Positions 53,291-63,493 are shown, numbered from the stretch's first letter. The stretch: DNA of 64,000 bases from an uncultured Schlesneria sp. (GCA_903899985.1 CAIULL010000070.1:1-64000); one strand, 5' to 3'. Made by a program: numbers and translations. The notes: a model not told the origin generated them from the sequence alone.

Positions 53291-54802
53291 ATGGTCGCAA
53301 AAGACCAGTCATTGAATGTCTGCGATTGTCCCTCACGACGTTCGTTCCTTTCGGATCTGGGGATGGGATTCACGGGGCTGGCGCTGGGAGCGATGCTTTC
53401 GGACGATGGCGTCACGCGCGGTGCCGAAGCGGATCGTTTGCCGAGCGGGGGACCACCGTCCAACGAACCGCATTTTGCGCCGAAAACAAAATCCGTAATC
53501 TGGATTTTTCTTTCAGGCGGATACAGCCACCTTGAAACGTTTGACCCCAAACCGGCGTTGAACCAGTACGCTGGGATGACATTTGACAAGACACCGTTTG
53601 AGAATCCTGTGAACTCGCCGCTGCATAAGAAGCGGTTTCGTTCGGTTGCCGCCGAAGAGATCAACGTTCGAGACGTCTATCCGACGATTTATCCGATGCA
53701 AGTTGGCTGGAAGCAACATGGTGAAAGTGGGATCGAGATCACCGACTGGTGGCCGCATCTTTCAAAGTGCGTCGATGATTTATGTTTCGTTCGAAATATG
53801 TGGACGACTGACAATGATCATGCCGCCGAGAATCAGATTCACACGGGCCGTCACCGTCTGGACGAACCACAGCCAAGCGTCGGTTCCTGGGTCAACTACG
53901 GACTTGGTACGTTGAATGAAAATCTTCCGAAGTTTGTCGTACTGGGGGGGCCGACACGATCAGATACTCGGCTATCGATTGATTCGTATTATCTCGGCCC
54001 GCAGTATGCCGGTGTGCCGATCGTTCTTGATCCGAAAGATCCGCTTCCATTCGGTCGTCGTTCGCCAAAACAGACGTTGACCGATCAGCAGCGTGAGTAT
54101 CAATTGATCGGCCGATTGAACGAACTGTCCGTCATTGAATATCCCGATGACCAGGACCTGCGAGCGCGAATTCGTGCCTACGAGCTGGCTTTCCGAATGC
54201 AGATGGCTGTTCCTGAAGCGATCGAATTCGGAGCGGAAACCGAAGCGACGACGAAGCTTTATGGACTTGATAATGAGGCGACCAAAGTGGCGGGACAGAA
54301 ACTTCTGGCAGCTCGCCGACTGGTGGAACGCGGTGTGCGATTCGTGCAGGTGTTTCCATCAGGTTATGGAGTGTGGGATTCGCATCAGAAACTGAAAGAG
54401 AACCATACAAAGCTTTGTGCGACTGTCGATCAACCCGTGGCCGGATTGATTCAAGACCTGAAGCAACGGGGATTACTCGACGATGTGACGGTCGTCTTTT
54501 GCACGGAATTCGGTCGAACTCCCGGATTGGAACTGCGGGGCGGAGGGAAAGATGGCCGCGATCATCACCCGAATGGTTTTACGATCTGGATGGCGGGAGC
54601 GGGGATCAAACGCGGTTTTGTTCATGGTGCAACGGACGAACTGGGCTATCACGCACTGGGTGAGGGTCACTACGTGACGGATCTTCACGCTACCGTATTG
54701 CATTTGCTGGGACTGGATAACCGGCGGCTGGAAATCCCGGGCCGCAAACGCCTGGAAATCGACCATGGTCAGGTGATCAGCGAGATCCTCGTTAACACAT
54801 GA
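53291..54802 (+). CDS. DUF1501 protein, Tat-exported
   Basis: A 503-residue protein of the DUF1501 type, the standard neighbour of DUF1549/DUF1553 proteins. The N-terminus has RRSFLSDLGMGFTGLALGAM, a twin-arginine signal. Family blocks include IWIFLSGGYSHLETFDPKP, VRNMWTTDNDHAAENQIHTG, GLLDDVTVVFCTEFGRTPG and DHHPNGFTIWMAGAGIKRG. These resemble the alkaline phosphatase/sulfatase superfamily, with the metal-like residues in place, but no activity is proven. The start has GAGG upstream and follows the preceding gene by 10 bases. Confidence 0.9.
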   Translation: MVAKDQSLNVCDCPSRRSFLSDLGMGFTGLALGAMLSDDGVTRGAEADRLPSGGPPSNEPHFAPKTKSVIWIFLSGGYSHLETFDPKPALNQYAGMTFDKTPFENPVNSPLHKKRFRSVAAEEINVRDVYPTIYPMQVGWKQHGESGIEITDWWPHLSKCVDDLCFVRNMWTTDNDHAAENQIHTGRHRLDEPQPSVGSWVNYGLGTLNENLPKFVVLGGPTRSDTRLSIDSYYLGPQYAGVPIVLDPKDPLPFGRRSPKQTLTDQQREYQLIGRLNELSVIEYPDDQDLRARIRAYELAFRMQMAVPEAIEFGAETEATTKLYGLDNEATKVAGQKLLAARRLVERGVRFVQVFPSGYGVWDSHQKLKENHTKLCATVDQPVAGLIQDLKQRGLLDDVTVVFCTEFGRTPGLELRGGGKDGRDHHPNGFTIWMAGAGIKRGFVHGATDELGYHALGEGHYVTDLHATVLHLLGLDNRRLEIPGRKRLEIDHGQVISEILVNT

Positions 54803-55007
54803 TTTAACGGACTGTTTGCACTCGTTTCTGGTCCACTTAGGCAATTTCGGTTGACGCGGCGGCCTTTGTGGTGCTATGTATTGATGATTACCGATGCGTT
54901 TCGGTGATGTAGATTGTCGCGCTGAGACGATAAATGAACTCAGCGGTGTTGCGGGGTATGGAATTATGCCCTCGGTCTGCATCGCCGTGATGCCGAGGAT
55001 CCCGCCC

Positions 55008-57854
55008 ATGCTCCCGCCTCGGATTGTCCTGCCATTTGGCCTGATGCTGTTTTGTCTCGCTGCTCCGGTATTACCGGCTGCCGAGTCCCTTTCCGTGCGG
55101 ATCGATGCGCTGGTAGAAGCGGATCAGGTTGGCCCGGTTGCCGCGATTGCTGGTGATGCCGAGTTTTTGCGGCGTGTGATACTGGATTTGCATGGGCTGA
55201 TTCCGACTTCGGCTGAGGTTCGCACGTTTCTCAATGATGCCGCGCCGAATAAACGAGAAATTCTTGTTGATCGGCTGTTATCGAGTCCCCGTTATGCTGT
55301 GCACATGGCGAACGTTTTCGACGTGATGCTGATGGAGCGACGTCCAGATAAGCACGTGCCGACTCCAGAATGGCAGAAATACCTGCAGGCCGCTTTTCAG
55401 AATAATGTTCCGTTTGACCAATTGGCTCGGGAAATTCTTTCGGCCGATGGTGTCGAACCTCAACTTCGTCCGGCTGCGAAGTTTTTTCTCGATCGGGATG
55501 CGGAGCCGAACATCATGGCCCGGGATGTCGGGCGTATTTTTTTCGGAATGGATCTGCAGTGTGCCCAATGCCATGATCATCCACTCGTCGATCACTACCT
55601 GCAAACGGATTATTACGGTCTGTATGCCTTCGTGAATCGGACCGTGGTGTTTGCCGATGAAGCTGCCAAGAAGTCGTTTCTGGGCGAAAAGTCTGATGGC
55701 GAAGCGAGCTACAAATCGGTATTTACCCAGGACGCAGGCCACATCAGACCACAGCTTCCCGGTGAAAATGAAATTGACGAGCCTCGATTTCGACAGGGAG
55801 AAGACTACGTCGCAGCTCCGCTGCCCGGTGTACGTCCCGTTCCCAGGTACAGCCGTCGGGCGAAGCTGGCAGAACTTGCCACCAATGGTGCGAACCGTCA
55901 GTTTAATTTGAATATTGCGAATCGTTTGTGGGGTCACATGTTGGGACGGGGGCTCGTTCATCCCGTCGACCTGCATCATCCGTTGAATCCGCCGACTCAT
56001 CCGACAGTGCTTGATCTGATCACGAACGAATTCGTGGCCATGAAATTTGATATGCGAGGCCTTCTCCGAGAAATTGCTCTGACTCGTACGTATCAGCGTT
56101 CGATCGAGCCTCCCACAGAATTGGCCCCTCAGTTGGCGGTGGCCGCGGGACAGATTCCAGGCCTGACAACGGAGTATGCGAGTTTGAAGTTGGTTTCGGA
56201 CGAGTCACGAAAACTTGTCGAAACAGCTCAAACAGACTTCAAAGCCGCTCGAGCAACTCTAGCCGCTGCAGAAGCGGCATGGCGAGCTGCAGAGACTGCA
56301 GTCACGACGGCCAAAAAGCCCGTTGACGAGTTGCTAGCGGCTATCGCCAAGCTGCAAAACGACGCAACGACCAAACAAGCTGCAGTGACCGTGTTGGCGG
56401 AAGCTGTGGGAAAATCGACGGAAGCGGGCAAACTGCTGCCGAACGACAAAGACGTGGCCGGTGCCTTGGCAACCTTGACTGCAAAACAGACGCAACTGGC
56501 AGGTGAAGTCGCGGCGGTCCAGAAATCGATTGAGGAGAAAACGGCAGCGATGCCGCCGATACAAGCAAAGCTCGTCGAAGCGTATGCTCCTGCGGACGTT
56601 GCGTATGCTGCCTATCTCGAAGCTCGCAAGCCAGTCGATGCCTCGAAATTGAACCTGATTACCATTTGGAACCGACATAAGGCCGAAACGTTGGCGGCAG
56701 CGATTTGTAAGAAAAGGCTGGAAGTGGATGAGGTTCACGTCGGATTCCAGGCAACATTGGAGAGTGTCGCAAAAGCCAAGGCAGAAATCGACCTGCGAAA
56801 AACAGAGCTCGCCGCTGCAGTGAATGCCGCCCAGCAGCAGCAACTTGACGTAACGAACAAGGTTAACGCGGTTGCAGAAGTCGAAAAAAATGTTGTCGAA
56901 ACCAGGAAGTTACTCGACGAAGCCAAGGCACTGCTTGTTGAGAAGCAGACTGTCGTCCAGGCGGTGACAGACGCGTTTGTGAAGACTGAATTTGCCCTTC
57001 AAAAACTTCCAGGCGACGCCGAATTGACTTCGGCAGTGCAAAAGCTGAAAGAACGGCTTGAGCCGCTGGTCAAAGAAGCGACCGTGCTTGAGCAGACAAT
57101 GACCGGTCGTACTTTGTTGATGGCCGAAGCCGAGACAAAATTGACTGCCGCGAAATTGGCGATGTCGAATGCATCGACAGAATTGACCAATCGTCAGCAG
57201 TTAGTTGGTGAAAAGACAGCGGTTGTGAGTCGTACGGCAGAGGCCTTGCGAGACGCCGAATCGTCGGTCGTGGCAGGCCGTGAAAAGCTGGTTGATCAGT
57301 GGACCGTGGCGGCAGGCGTTCGGACGCTGAAACAGCTTTCGCCCGAACAATTAGCCTGGGCGTTGATGCAATCGACCGGCGTGCTGGACCCGCAGCGTCC
57401 AGCTGCTGATGCGGAAATCGAAAAGACTGTTCCTAAGGCAAGTGTTTCAAATGACGCTGCTCTTGCCAAGTCGCGCGAGATGCGGGTCGAGCAGCAGCTG
57501 AATGAAGCCATGCGCGGGAACGTGACACCATTCGTTAATCTCTACGCAGCATCAGCAGGTCAGCCGCAGGATGATTTTTTTGCGACCCCTGATCAGGCCT
57601 TGTTTGTTGCGAACGGTGGTATTGTCATTGGCTGGGCCGCGGGGGGAACTTTGGCTCAAAGGCTTGCGCCAATCACGGAGGCCAAGCCTTTTGCTGAGGA
57701 ATTGTATCTTTCGACGTTGACTCGTTTTCCATCAGAAATTGAAGTGAACGAGGCGGCCCAGTACCTCGCATCACGGCCCGCCGAACGGCCTCAAGCGATT
57801 CGAGAATTGATCTGGTCCCTGGTGACATCAGCCGAGTTTCGATTTAACCACTGA
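55008..57854 (+). CDS. Short DUF1549/DUF1553 protein with long coiled-coil insert
   Basis: A 948-residue exported protein. The ATG at 55008 (GAGGA eight bases upstream) gives MLPPRIVLPFGLMLFCLAAPVLPA, a signal peptide; starts at 54894, 54966 and 54990 are in frame. DUF1549 lies at about 25-190 (with MDLQCAQCHDHPLVD, a CxxCH), and DUF1553-like blocks follow (NRQFNLNIANRLWGHMLGRG). Residues about 400-760 form a very long Ala/Glu/Lys/Thr-rich coiled coil (EAAWRAAETAVTTAKKPVDE and many similar). The C-terminal part returns to DUF1553-type sequence. No PSCyt1 domain is present, unlike the larger relative. It is followed by a DUF1501 gene after 16 bases. Confidence 0.86.
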   Translation: MLPPRIVLPFGLMLFCLAAPVLPAAESLSVRIDALVEADQVGPVAAIAGDAEFLRRVILDLHGLIPTSAEVRTFLNDAAPNKREILVDRLLSSPRYAVHMANVFDVMLMERRPDKHVPTPEWQKYLQAAFQNNVPFDQLAREILSADGVEPQLRPAAKFFLDRDAEPNIMARDVGRIFFGMDLQCAQCHDHPLVDHYLQTDYYGLYAFVNRTVVFADEAAKKSFLGEKSDGEASYKSVFTQDAGHIRPQLPGENEIDEPRFRQGEDYVAAPLPGVRPVPRYSRRAKLAELATNGANRQFNLNIANRLWGHMLGRGLVHPVDLHHPLNPPTHPTVLDLITNEFVAMKFDMRGLLREIALTRTYQRSIEPPTELAPQLAVAAGQIPGLTTEYASLKLVSDESRKLVETAQTDFKAARATLAAAEAAWRAAETAVTTAKKPVDELLAAIAKLQNDATTKQAAVTVLAEAVGKSTEAGKLLPNDKDVAGALATLTAKQTQLAGEVAAVQKSIEEKTAAMPPIQAKLVEAYAPADVAYAAYLEARKPVDASKLNLITIWNRHKAETLAAAICKKRLEVDEVHVGFQATLESVAKAKAEIDLRKTELAAAVNAAQQQQLDVTNKVNAVAEVEKNVVETRKLLDEAKALLVEKQTVVQAVTDAFVKTEFALQKLPGDAELTSAVQKLKERLEPLVKEATVLEQTMTGRTLLMAEAETKLTAAKLAMSNASTELTNRQQLVGEKTAVVSRTAEALRDAESSVVAGREKLVDQWTVAAGVRTLKQLSPEQLAWALMQSTGVLDPQRPAADAEIEKTVPKASVSNDAALAKSREMRVEQQLNEAMRGNVTPFVNLYAASAGQPQDDFFATPDQALFVANGGIVIGWAAGGTLAQRLAPITEAKPFAEELYLSTLTRFPSEIEVNEAAQYLASRPAERPQAIRELIWSLVTSAEFRFNH

Positions 57855-57870
57855 TTTTGAGAATGCAATC

Positions 57871-59169
57871 ATGCGATGTAATTATTCCTGTGGTTCAATG
57901 GACCACCTGATGGCTCGGCGACAGTTCCTCGGAGCAATCACAACGGGGGCCGTAGCCGCTGGTAGTGCTTCTCTCGGCGGATTGTCGGTCCTGACCCAGC
58001 CTGCTGCCGCAGCCGAATTAGCGAAGCAGCAGAAACGGGTGATTGTGTTCAACATGCACGGCGGACTCAGCCAGCTCGAAAGCTGGGACCCCAAGCCAGG
58101 TGCACCGACGGGAGGTCCATTCCGCGCGATTCCGACCTCCGTTCCGGGAACTCACATCTGCGAACTGCTTCCCGAGACAGCCAAGCAGATGCACCGACTG
58201 GCGATCGTTCGCAGTGTTGATACGACCGAAGACGACCACGGAAAAGGTGCGTATATGATGCTGACTGGGCGTCGTCAGACACCGGCTAATGACTTCCCGA
58301 GACTCGGTGCGGTAACTGCCAAGGCACTGGCACCCGAAGCGAGCGGTCTTCCCGGTCATATTCAGATTACCGCGGGCGGTGGCGGTCGAACGAATGACTC
58401 GGCCTATCTCGGACCGAAATACGCCGGGGTCATTATGGGAAATGGTCAGCCGCCGCAGAATTCCGCTCGCCCCGATGCGATCAACCAGGCAGCAGACGAA
58501 CAACGAAATCAACTTCGCCGAGCTGCGAACGAGCGATTCCTGCTACGTCGTCGAACGGCCCTGACCGATGCTTACACCTATAGCTATGAGCAGGCTCAGC
58601 AATTGATGGCACAGCGGGATGTTTTCGATGCCACGAAGGAATCGGAACAGGATCAGGCCCGTTATGGCAAGCACGACTTTGGACGTCATTGCCTGCTCGC
58701 CCGACGGTTACTGGAAAATGGAATTACGTACGTTCAGATCAGCCATTCCAACTACGACACTCACAACGAGAACTTCAATTTTCACATTGAACAACTTGGG
58801 GAATTCGACAGTCCGTTCTCAACGTTCGTCGGCGATCTTGCCGATCGGGGAATGCTGGAAAGTACCCTGATCGTTGTGTTGTCTGAGTTTGGCCGGACAC
58901 CGAATATCAATCACCTGTATGGCCGCGATCACTGGAGCAAGTCCTGGTCGGTGCTGATGGGTGGTGCGGGAATCAAGCCCGGTGCTGTGATCGGCAAGAC
59001 TAACGCTAACGGGACTGAAGTGACCGACGCCAAAGTCGATCACGCGAACCTTTTTCACACCTACCTGCAAGCCGTTGGCGTCGATACATCAAAATCGTTT
59101 GACGTCGACGGTCGACCGATACCGATCGCCGATCCTTCGTCCAAAGGGATTCGTGAACTGCTGGCGTGA
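57871..59169 (+). CDS. DUF1501 protein, Tat-like signal
   Basis: A 432-residue DUF1501 protein. Following the ATG at 57871 the frame contains MARRQFLGAITTGAVAAG, a twin-arginine-like signal that would start at an internal ATG (near 57910). The family blocks are VIVFNMHGGLSQLESWDPKP, IVRSVDTTEDDHGKGAYMMLTG, STLIVVLSEFGRTPNIN and GRDHWSKSWSVLMGGAGIKPG. It pairs with the preceding DUF1549/1553 gene, as at 49717-54802. The two pairs are related but diverged, so they are separate paralogous units rather than a recent duplication. Confidence 0.9.
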   Translation: MRCNYSCGSMDHLMARRQFLGAITTGAVAAGSASLGGLSVLTQPAAAAELAKQQKRVIVFNMHGGLSQLESWDPKPGAPTGGPFRAIPTSVPGTHICELLPETAKQMHRLAIVRSVDTTEDDHGKGAYMMLTGRRQTPANDFPRLGAVTAKALAPEASGLPGHIQITAGGGGRTNDSAYLGPKYAGVIMGNGQPPQNSARPDAINQAADEQRNQLRRAANERFLLRRRTALTDAYTYSYEQAQQLMAQRDVFDATKESEQDQARYGKHDFGRHCLLARRLLENGITYVQISHSNYDTHNENFNFHIEQLGEFDSPFSTFVGDLADRGMLESTLIVVLSEFGRTPNINHLYGRDHWSKSWSVLMGGAGIKPGAVIGKTNANGTEVTDAKVDHANLFHTYLQAVGVDTSKSFDVDGRPIPIADPSSKGIRELLA

Positions 59170-59197
59170 TTCGTACTACGTGCCGATCGCGGCGACT

Positions 59198-59275
59198 GGG
59201 AGGGCGAGGCTCCTGCCGAGCCGCGAATCAGGTACACGCATCGACTTAGCGGTTCGGCAGGAGCCTCACCCTCCC
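59198..59275. repeat. Inverted-repeat element, 27-bp arms
   Basis: Arm 59198-59224 pairs with 59249-59275 (25 of 27 positions; the other two are G-T-type). It lies between the DUF1501 gene and gcvPB. A related half-copy (25 bases, two differences) is at 42922-42946. The pattern suggests a dispersed REP-like or MITE-like element rather than a gene-specific terminator. Confidence 0.75.
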
Positions 59276-59344
59276 GTCGTGCTGAAAGCCATGCTCGTCG
59301 CGCCAGTCAAGCAGTGGCACAGGATTCAACAGACAGAATCCGCG

Positions 59345-60841
59345 CTACGTTCCAATCGGCCAGGTCAGTACCGGCGTTCGCGTTGCCTTCACTTCCTCTG
59401 GCCGGCTGACAGGAGCCGAATGTGGTGCGGAGTGCAATAAGTCAGACTCTTCGGCCACAATCTTGTGAATCGCGTCGGAAAAGGCATCCAGCGTTGCTTT
59501 GGATTCGGTCTCAGTTGGCTCAAACATCATGGCATGAGGGACAACGAGGGGGAAATAGACCGTCGGTGGATGAAATCCGAAATCGAGCAGCCTTTTCGCA
59601 ATATCCATGGCTGTGATTCCACGTTCTTTCGCCAGCTTTTCAGCGGACGCGACAAACTCGTGCAGGCAGTGTTTTCCGTGTGCTGAAGGAAGAACATCCG
59701 CCAGGATTTCTTTCAGGTAGTTCGCATTCAGAATCGCCATTTCGGCGGCTGAGCGAACACCGGCGGCTCCGAGTGTTCGCAGGTAGCAATAACCTCGGAC
59801 CAGAATTCCCACGTTGCCGAAGAACGATCGGACTCGACCGATCGTTTTCGGTGGGATGACAAGATCGTATCGCTTTTCGCTGGATTCTGTTTCTCGCTGG
59901 CAAACGATGGGGCCGGGAAGGTAATCGGCTAAAAAGTCCCGCACGCAGATCGGTCCTGAGCCCGGCCCACCCGCACCATGTGGACCTGTGAAGGTCTTGT
60001 GCACGTTATAGTGCATCATGTCGCCGCCGAAATCACCGGGTCGCGTGATCCCCATAATGGCATTCATGTTCGCACCGTCGATATAGACCAGTCCCCCCGC
60101 ATCGTGGACAATCTTGGCCGCAGCGGCGATCTCTTTCTCAAACAAACCTAGCGTGTTCGGATTGGTCACCATGAAGACGGCTGTCTTATCATCAACATAC
60201 CGCTTCAATTCTTCAAGATCGACAAACCCGCTTTTGCTGGGATCTTCACCCGGCGTTGAAACCGTTCCTTTGAGCTCAATGCATTCAAAACCCGCCATTG
60301 CTGCGCTGGCTGGATTGGTTCCGTGAGCACTTGCGGGGAAAATGACCTTTGTCCGGTGTTCACCTCGATCGCGGAAATAAGCGGCGGCGACAAATAGTGC
60401 CGTCAGTTCACCATGGGCACCGGCAGCCGGTTGCAGTGAAACTGCGGGTAATCCTGCGATTTCTGCCAGCATCTGTTGCATCTCGTACAATAGTTCCAGC
60501 AGACCCTGGACATTGCCGGCAGTCTGATGCGGATGGATGTCGACAATTCCTGGCAATCTCGACAATCTCTCATGCCGCTTCGGGTTGTATTTCATGGTGC
60601 AACTGCCAAGCGGATAAAAATGCGTATCCACCGACATGTTGAGCGTCGAAAGGTTCACAAAGTGACGGACCACGTCCGGCTCCGCCAGTTCTGGCAGTCT
60701 GGGCATCGACTGGGCCTGGAAATTGGCTGGAATCAGATCCTCAAGCGGCCAGTCCGGAACATCAGATTTTGGGAATTCCGCCGCGCGGCGACCAGCGTGC
60801 GACAGCTCTGAAATCAATTGAGTGGCTTGGCGGTTTCGCAT
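59345..60841 (-). CDS. gcvPB: Glycine dehydrogenase (decarboxylating) subunit 2
   Basis: A 498-residue P-protein subunit of the glycine cleavage system, which with subunit 1 decarboxylates glycine and passes the aminomethyl group to the H-protein lipoyl arm. The PLP-binding lysine is in NVHKTFTGPHGAGGPGSGP. Further blocks are LGSCTMKYNPKRHERL and PAAGAHGELTALFVAAAYF. The start was set at the ATG at 60841 (AAGGA nine bases upstream); an in-frame TTG lies at 60859. Subunit 1, T and H proteins are not in the window; the neighbours are unrelated. Confidence 0.94.
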   Translation of the reverse strand: MRNRQATQLISELSHAGRRAAEFPKSDVPDWPLEDLIPANFQAQSMPRLPELAEPDVVRHFVNLSTLNMSVDTHFYPLGSCTMKYNPKRHERLSRLPGIVDIHPHQTAGNVQGLLELLYEMQQMLAEIAGLPAVSLQPAAGAHGELTALFVAAAYFRDRGEHRTKVIFPASAHGTNPASAAMAGFECIELKGTVSTPGEDPSKSGFVDLEELKRYVDDKTAVFMVTNPNTLGLFEKEIAAAAKIVHDAGGLVYIDGANMNAIMGITRPGDFGGDMMHYNVHKTFTGPHGAGGPGSGPICVRDFLADYLPGPIVCQRETESSEKRYDLVIPPKTIGRVRSFFGNVGILVRGYCYLRTLGAAGVRSAAEMAILNANYLKEILADVLPSAHGKHCLHEFVASAEKLAKERGITAMDIAKRLLDFGFHPPTVYFPLVVPHAMMFEPTETESKATLDAFSDAIHKIVAEESDLLHSAPHSAPVSRPEEVKATRTPVLTWPIGT

Positions 60842-61113
60842 TTCGTCCTGATCCTTCAATTCGCGGTCACCCGATCATCGGAAAGTCTGATCCTCTCCGA
60901 TATCGATGTTGTATGTTGCGGAGAGTCCATTTCGCAATTCAGCGGCGAGCGTGACGGGGTCAGCTCGTGGATTCGTGCAAAGCGAGATTAAACTCGTCCG
61001 TGGGAGTATAGGATCTGTGTGTTGTCGAATCCGCTTCGAACCGTCATCTCACAAAAAAAATCGCAAAAAGTCGCGAACCTGCGCTCTCCCGCAGCGGTCC
61101 AGTTTGCATGTCG

Positions 61114-61812
61114 TTATTCGTTCAATGCATTCTCACCCCAGCGCGACATGAGTTCGTGCTTGACCCCCAATTGATCGCAAATTCGTGCCACAATGAAGTC
61201 GACAAGATCAGGAATCGATTTTGGGTCGTGATAAAAGCCTGGCATGGCGGGAAGGATAATTCCCCCGGCTTCTGCCAGCCGCTTCATATTGTCGAGAGCG
61301 ATCACGCTGAGTGGCGTTTCCCGAGGAACCACGATCAGTTTGCGTCGCTCCTTCAAATGGACATCGGCTGCTCGATGAATCAGGTTCTGAGACATTCCGT
61401 GAGCGATGCTGGCGAGTGTTCCCATCGAACAGGGGCAAATCACCATTCCATCAGTCATGAAGGAACCACTGGCAATGCCGGCGGAATAGTCGCGATAGTG
61501 ATGGTAGATGAGCTTGCCCGAGAAAATTTCGCTGTCGCTGAAAACCGAACTGGCGGCATATCCCGCCACACCGCTGGGCTTCAGCAGCTTCAGTTTTTCG
61601 TCATGCTCGATCTGATCGTATCTTGGCAGAATCTGTTGGATGTCAAAAGTATCCAGGTTCAGCGAAAGGCCCAGCTCCCGTTTAAAGACTTCGACCGCAG
61701 CGGGACTGATCGTCAGATGGACAGTCCGCCCCGCAGCAATCAGGACTTCGACAAGTCGAACTGCATAGACGGAGCCACTGGCGCCGGTCATCGCGACCAC
61801 CAAATCACGCAT
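61114..61812 (-). CDS. ubiX: Flavin prenyltransferase (UbiX/Pad1 family)
   Basis: A 232-residue FMN-binding enzyme that prenylates FMN for the UbiD decarboxylases. The conserved N-terminal MTGASGSVYAVRL and the CPCSMGTLASIAHGMS and VPRETPLSVIALDNMKRLAEAG blocks are present. The ATG at 61812 has AAGG nine bases upstream; a GTG one codon earlier is in frame. The UbiD partner is not visible in the window. It could serve ubiquinone/menaquinone synthesis or aromatic acid decarboxylation. Confidence 0.9.
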   Translation of the reverse strand: MRDLVVAMTGASGSVYAVRLVEVLIAAGRTVHLTISPAAVEVFKRELGLSLNLDTFDIQQILPRYDQIEHDEKLKLLKPSGVAGYAASSVFSDSEIFSGKLIYHHYRDYSAGIASGSFMTDGMVICPCSMGTLASIAHGMSQNLIHRAADVHLKERRKLIVVPRETPLSVIALDNMKRLAEAGGIILPAMPGFYHDPKSIPDLVDFIVARICDQLGVKHELMSRWGENALNE

Positions 61813-62002
61813 CACATTTGCCTTTGTGCCAATAGAAAAGGAAGCCTCACCAGAGTGAGGCTTGAAACATTAAAAAAACGAGAACCGGTCGCGGAACTTT
61901 TGATCCGTAACGCCTTGACTGCGTTGATACAGTTGCGTTAACCGATTATTGCCACTGTGTATTAACATTCCACTCACTTTCCCCCGTTATTGACGAGTTA
62001 AC

Positions 62003-63349
62003 ATGAACGCGATCTGGGAATTTATTCAACACCAACTGGCAACCAACCAATTGTTTGGTGGGGGCTTGATCCTGATGGTGGGGGGAGGTCTGCTCGCTTA
62101 CTTCAGGGAAGTTCCCAGCCGAATCTGGCAGTGGCTCCGGCGGCGGTGGTTGATCGAAATCGACATTCTCGACCGTGATCCAGCCTTTGAATGGATCGAC
62201 AAATGGCTGGCACAGCACACCTACGCCAAAGATCGGGCTCGCAGTCTGACCGTGAAAACGGTCTCGGTCGACTACAGCGAACGTCAGGCAGATCCTTCGA
62301 TGGATGCCCGTCCTCGGATCCTGTTTTCCCCTGCACCGGGCGAGCACATTTTTTTCTATCGAGGCAGGCTGGTCATTTTGAACCGCGAACGGCCCAAGCC
62401 TGATGGAAATCAGGGGCAGTCGCTCAGCGTGCGCGAATCATTCGCCATCCATATTTTCAGCCGTGATCGTAAAATCGCTCAGCAGCTGCTCGAGGATGCC
62501 CGGGACGTGGCCTTACCTCCAGGCGACAACCGCCTGGCGATTCATCGGGCTTCGTACTCATCCTGGGATGAGCAAATGAAGCGGCTGCCTCGCCCGCCGG
62601 AATCGGTCGTGCTGCGTGATGGCTTGATGGAAAGCCTGATCGAAGACGTTCGCAGTTTTCTCGTTCGTCGTGAATGGTACGTGGAGCGGGGGATTCCGTA
62701 TCGCCGTGGTTACCTGCTTTACGGTCCACCAGGAACCGGAAAAAGTTCCGCAGTTCTGGCGATTGCGTCGGCGATGAAGATGGATATTGCAATCCTGAGT
62801 CTCGCCAATTCGTCGCTGGACGACGATGATCTGTGCCAGTTGTTATCCAATTGTCCCGTAAACTCGATCGTCCTGATCGAAGACATCGATTGTGTTTTTG
62901 TCGAGCGAAAAGCGACAGAAGATAAAGCGAACAAGTTAACCTTCAGTGGCCTTTTGAACGCCATCGACGGCGTTGCTGCAGGTGAAGGTCGAATTCTGTT
63001 TGCCACGACGAATCATATCGATCGACTTGATCCCGCGTTGATCCGGCCTGGCCGAATCGATCGGAAAGAATTGATCGACTATGCGGATCGGGATCAACTG
63101 CGTCGGTTGTTCGTTCGATTCTTCGGTGACAATGATCCGTCCATGGCGGACTACTTCTCCGAGAGCCTGGCAGAGCGAACGTTGCCAATGTCGGCCGTTC
63201 AGACATACTTGATTACGCATGCCGACAGCGCGGACGACGCGCTGATGAATCTTGATGAGCTGGCAGCGGAAGCGGTCAGGGTTTCGGATCGTGATGAATC
63301 GACTGAAGCGGACGCGGCTCGATTCGAGGCGGTTGATTATACGCTTTAA
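62003..63349 (+). CDS. BCS1-like AAA ATPase, membrane-anchored
   Basis: A 448-residue ATPase. The N-terminus holds one membrane segment (LFGGGLILMVGGGLLAYF), followed by a BCS1-type domain (residues 35-200, with WLAQHTYAKDRARSLTV). The AAA core has Walker A YGPPGTGKSS at about 240-248, Walker B VLIEDIDCVF at about 292-300, and arginine finger-like ALIRPGRIDRKE. Mitochondrial BCS1 inserts the Rieske protein into complex III; bacterial relatives have no established role. The start ATG at 62003 is preceded by GAG. It is followed by two hairpin elements. Confidence 0.88.
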   Translation: MNAIWEFIQHQLATNQLFGGGLILMVGGGLLAYFREVPSRIWQWLRRRWLIEIDILDRDPAFEWIDKWLAQHTYAKDRARSLTVKTVSVDYSERQADPSMDARPRILFSPAPGEHIFFYRGRLVILNRERPKPDGNQGQSLSVRESFAIHIFSRDRKIAQQLLEDARDVALPPGDNRLAIHRASYSSWDEQMKRLPRPPESVVLRDGLMESLIEDVRSFLVRREWYVERGIPYRRGYLLYGPPGTGKSSAVLAIASAMKMDIAILSLANSSLDDDDLCQLLSNCPVNSIVLIEDIDCVFVERKATEDKANKLTFSGLLNAIDGVAAGEGRILFATTNHIDRLDPALIRPGRIDRKELIDYADRDQLRRLFVRFFGDNDPSMADYFSESLAERTLPMSAVQTYLITHADSADDALMNLDELAAEAVRVSDRDESTEADAARFEAVDYTL

Positions 63350-63366
63350 AATGGAGTGGTTTTCGT

Positions 63367-63395
63367 CTCGCGGCGGCTTCCAGCCGCCGCGAGAT
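63367..63395. repeat. Strong hairpin after the BCS1-like gene
   Basis: A 13-bp perfect stem (63367-63379 with 63383-63395) with a three-base loop, 18 bases past the stop codon. No T tract follows on the plus strand, but it may still act as a bidirectional terminator or as a REP-like element. Confidence 0.65.
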
Positions 63396-63493
63396 GAAAA
63401 AGGCTCTTTTGAACGTGCGGCCAACGGCATTCGCAATACTGCGTTTGAAGGCTGTCGGCGGGAGCGGATTCCGGTAACATTCGTAGCTGTTCT

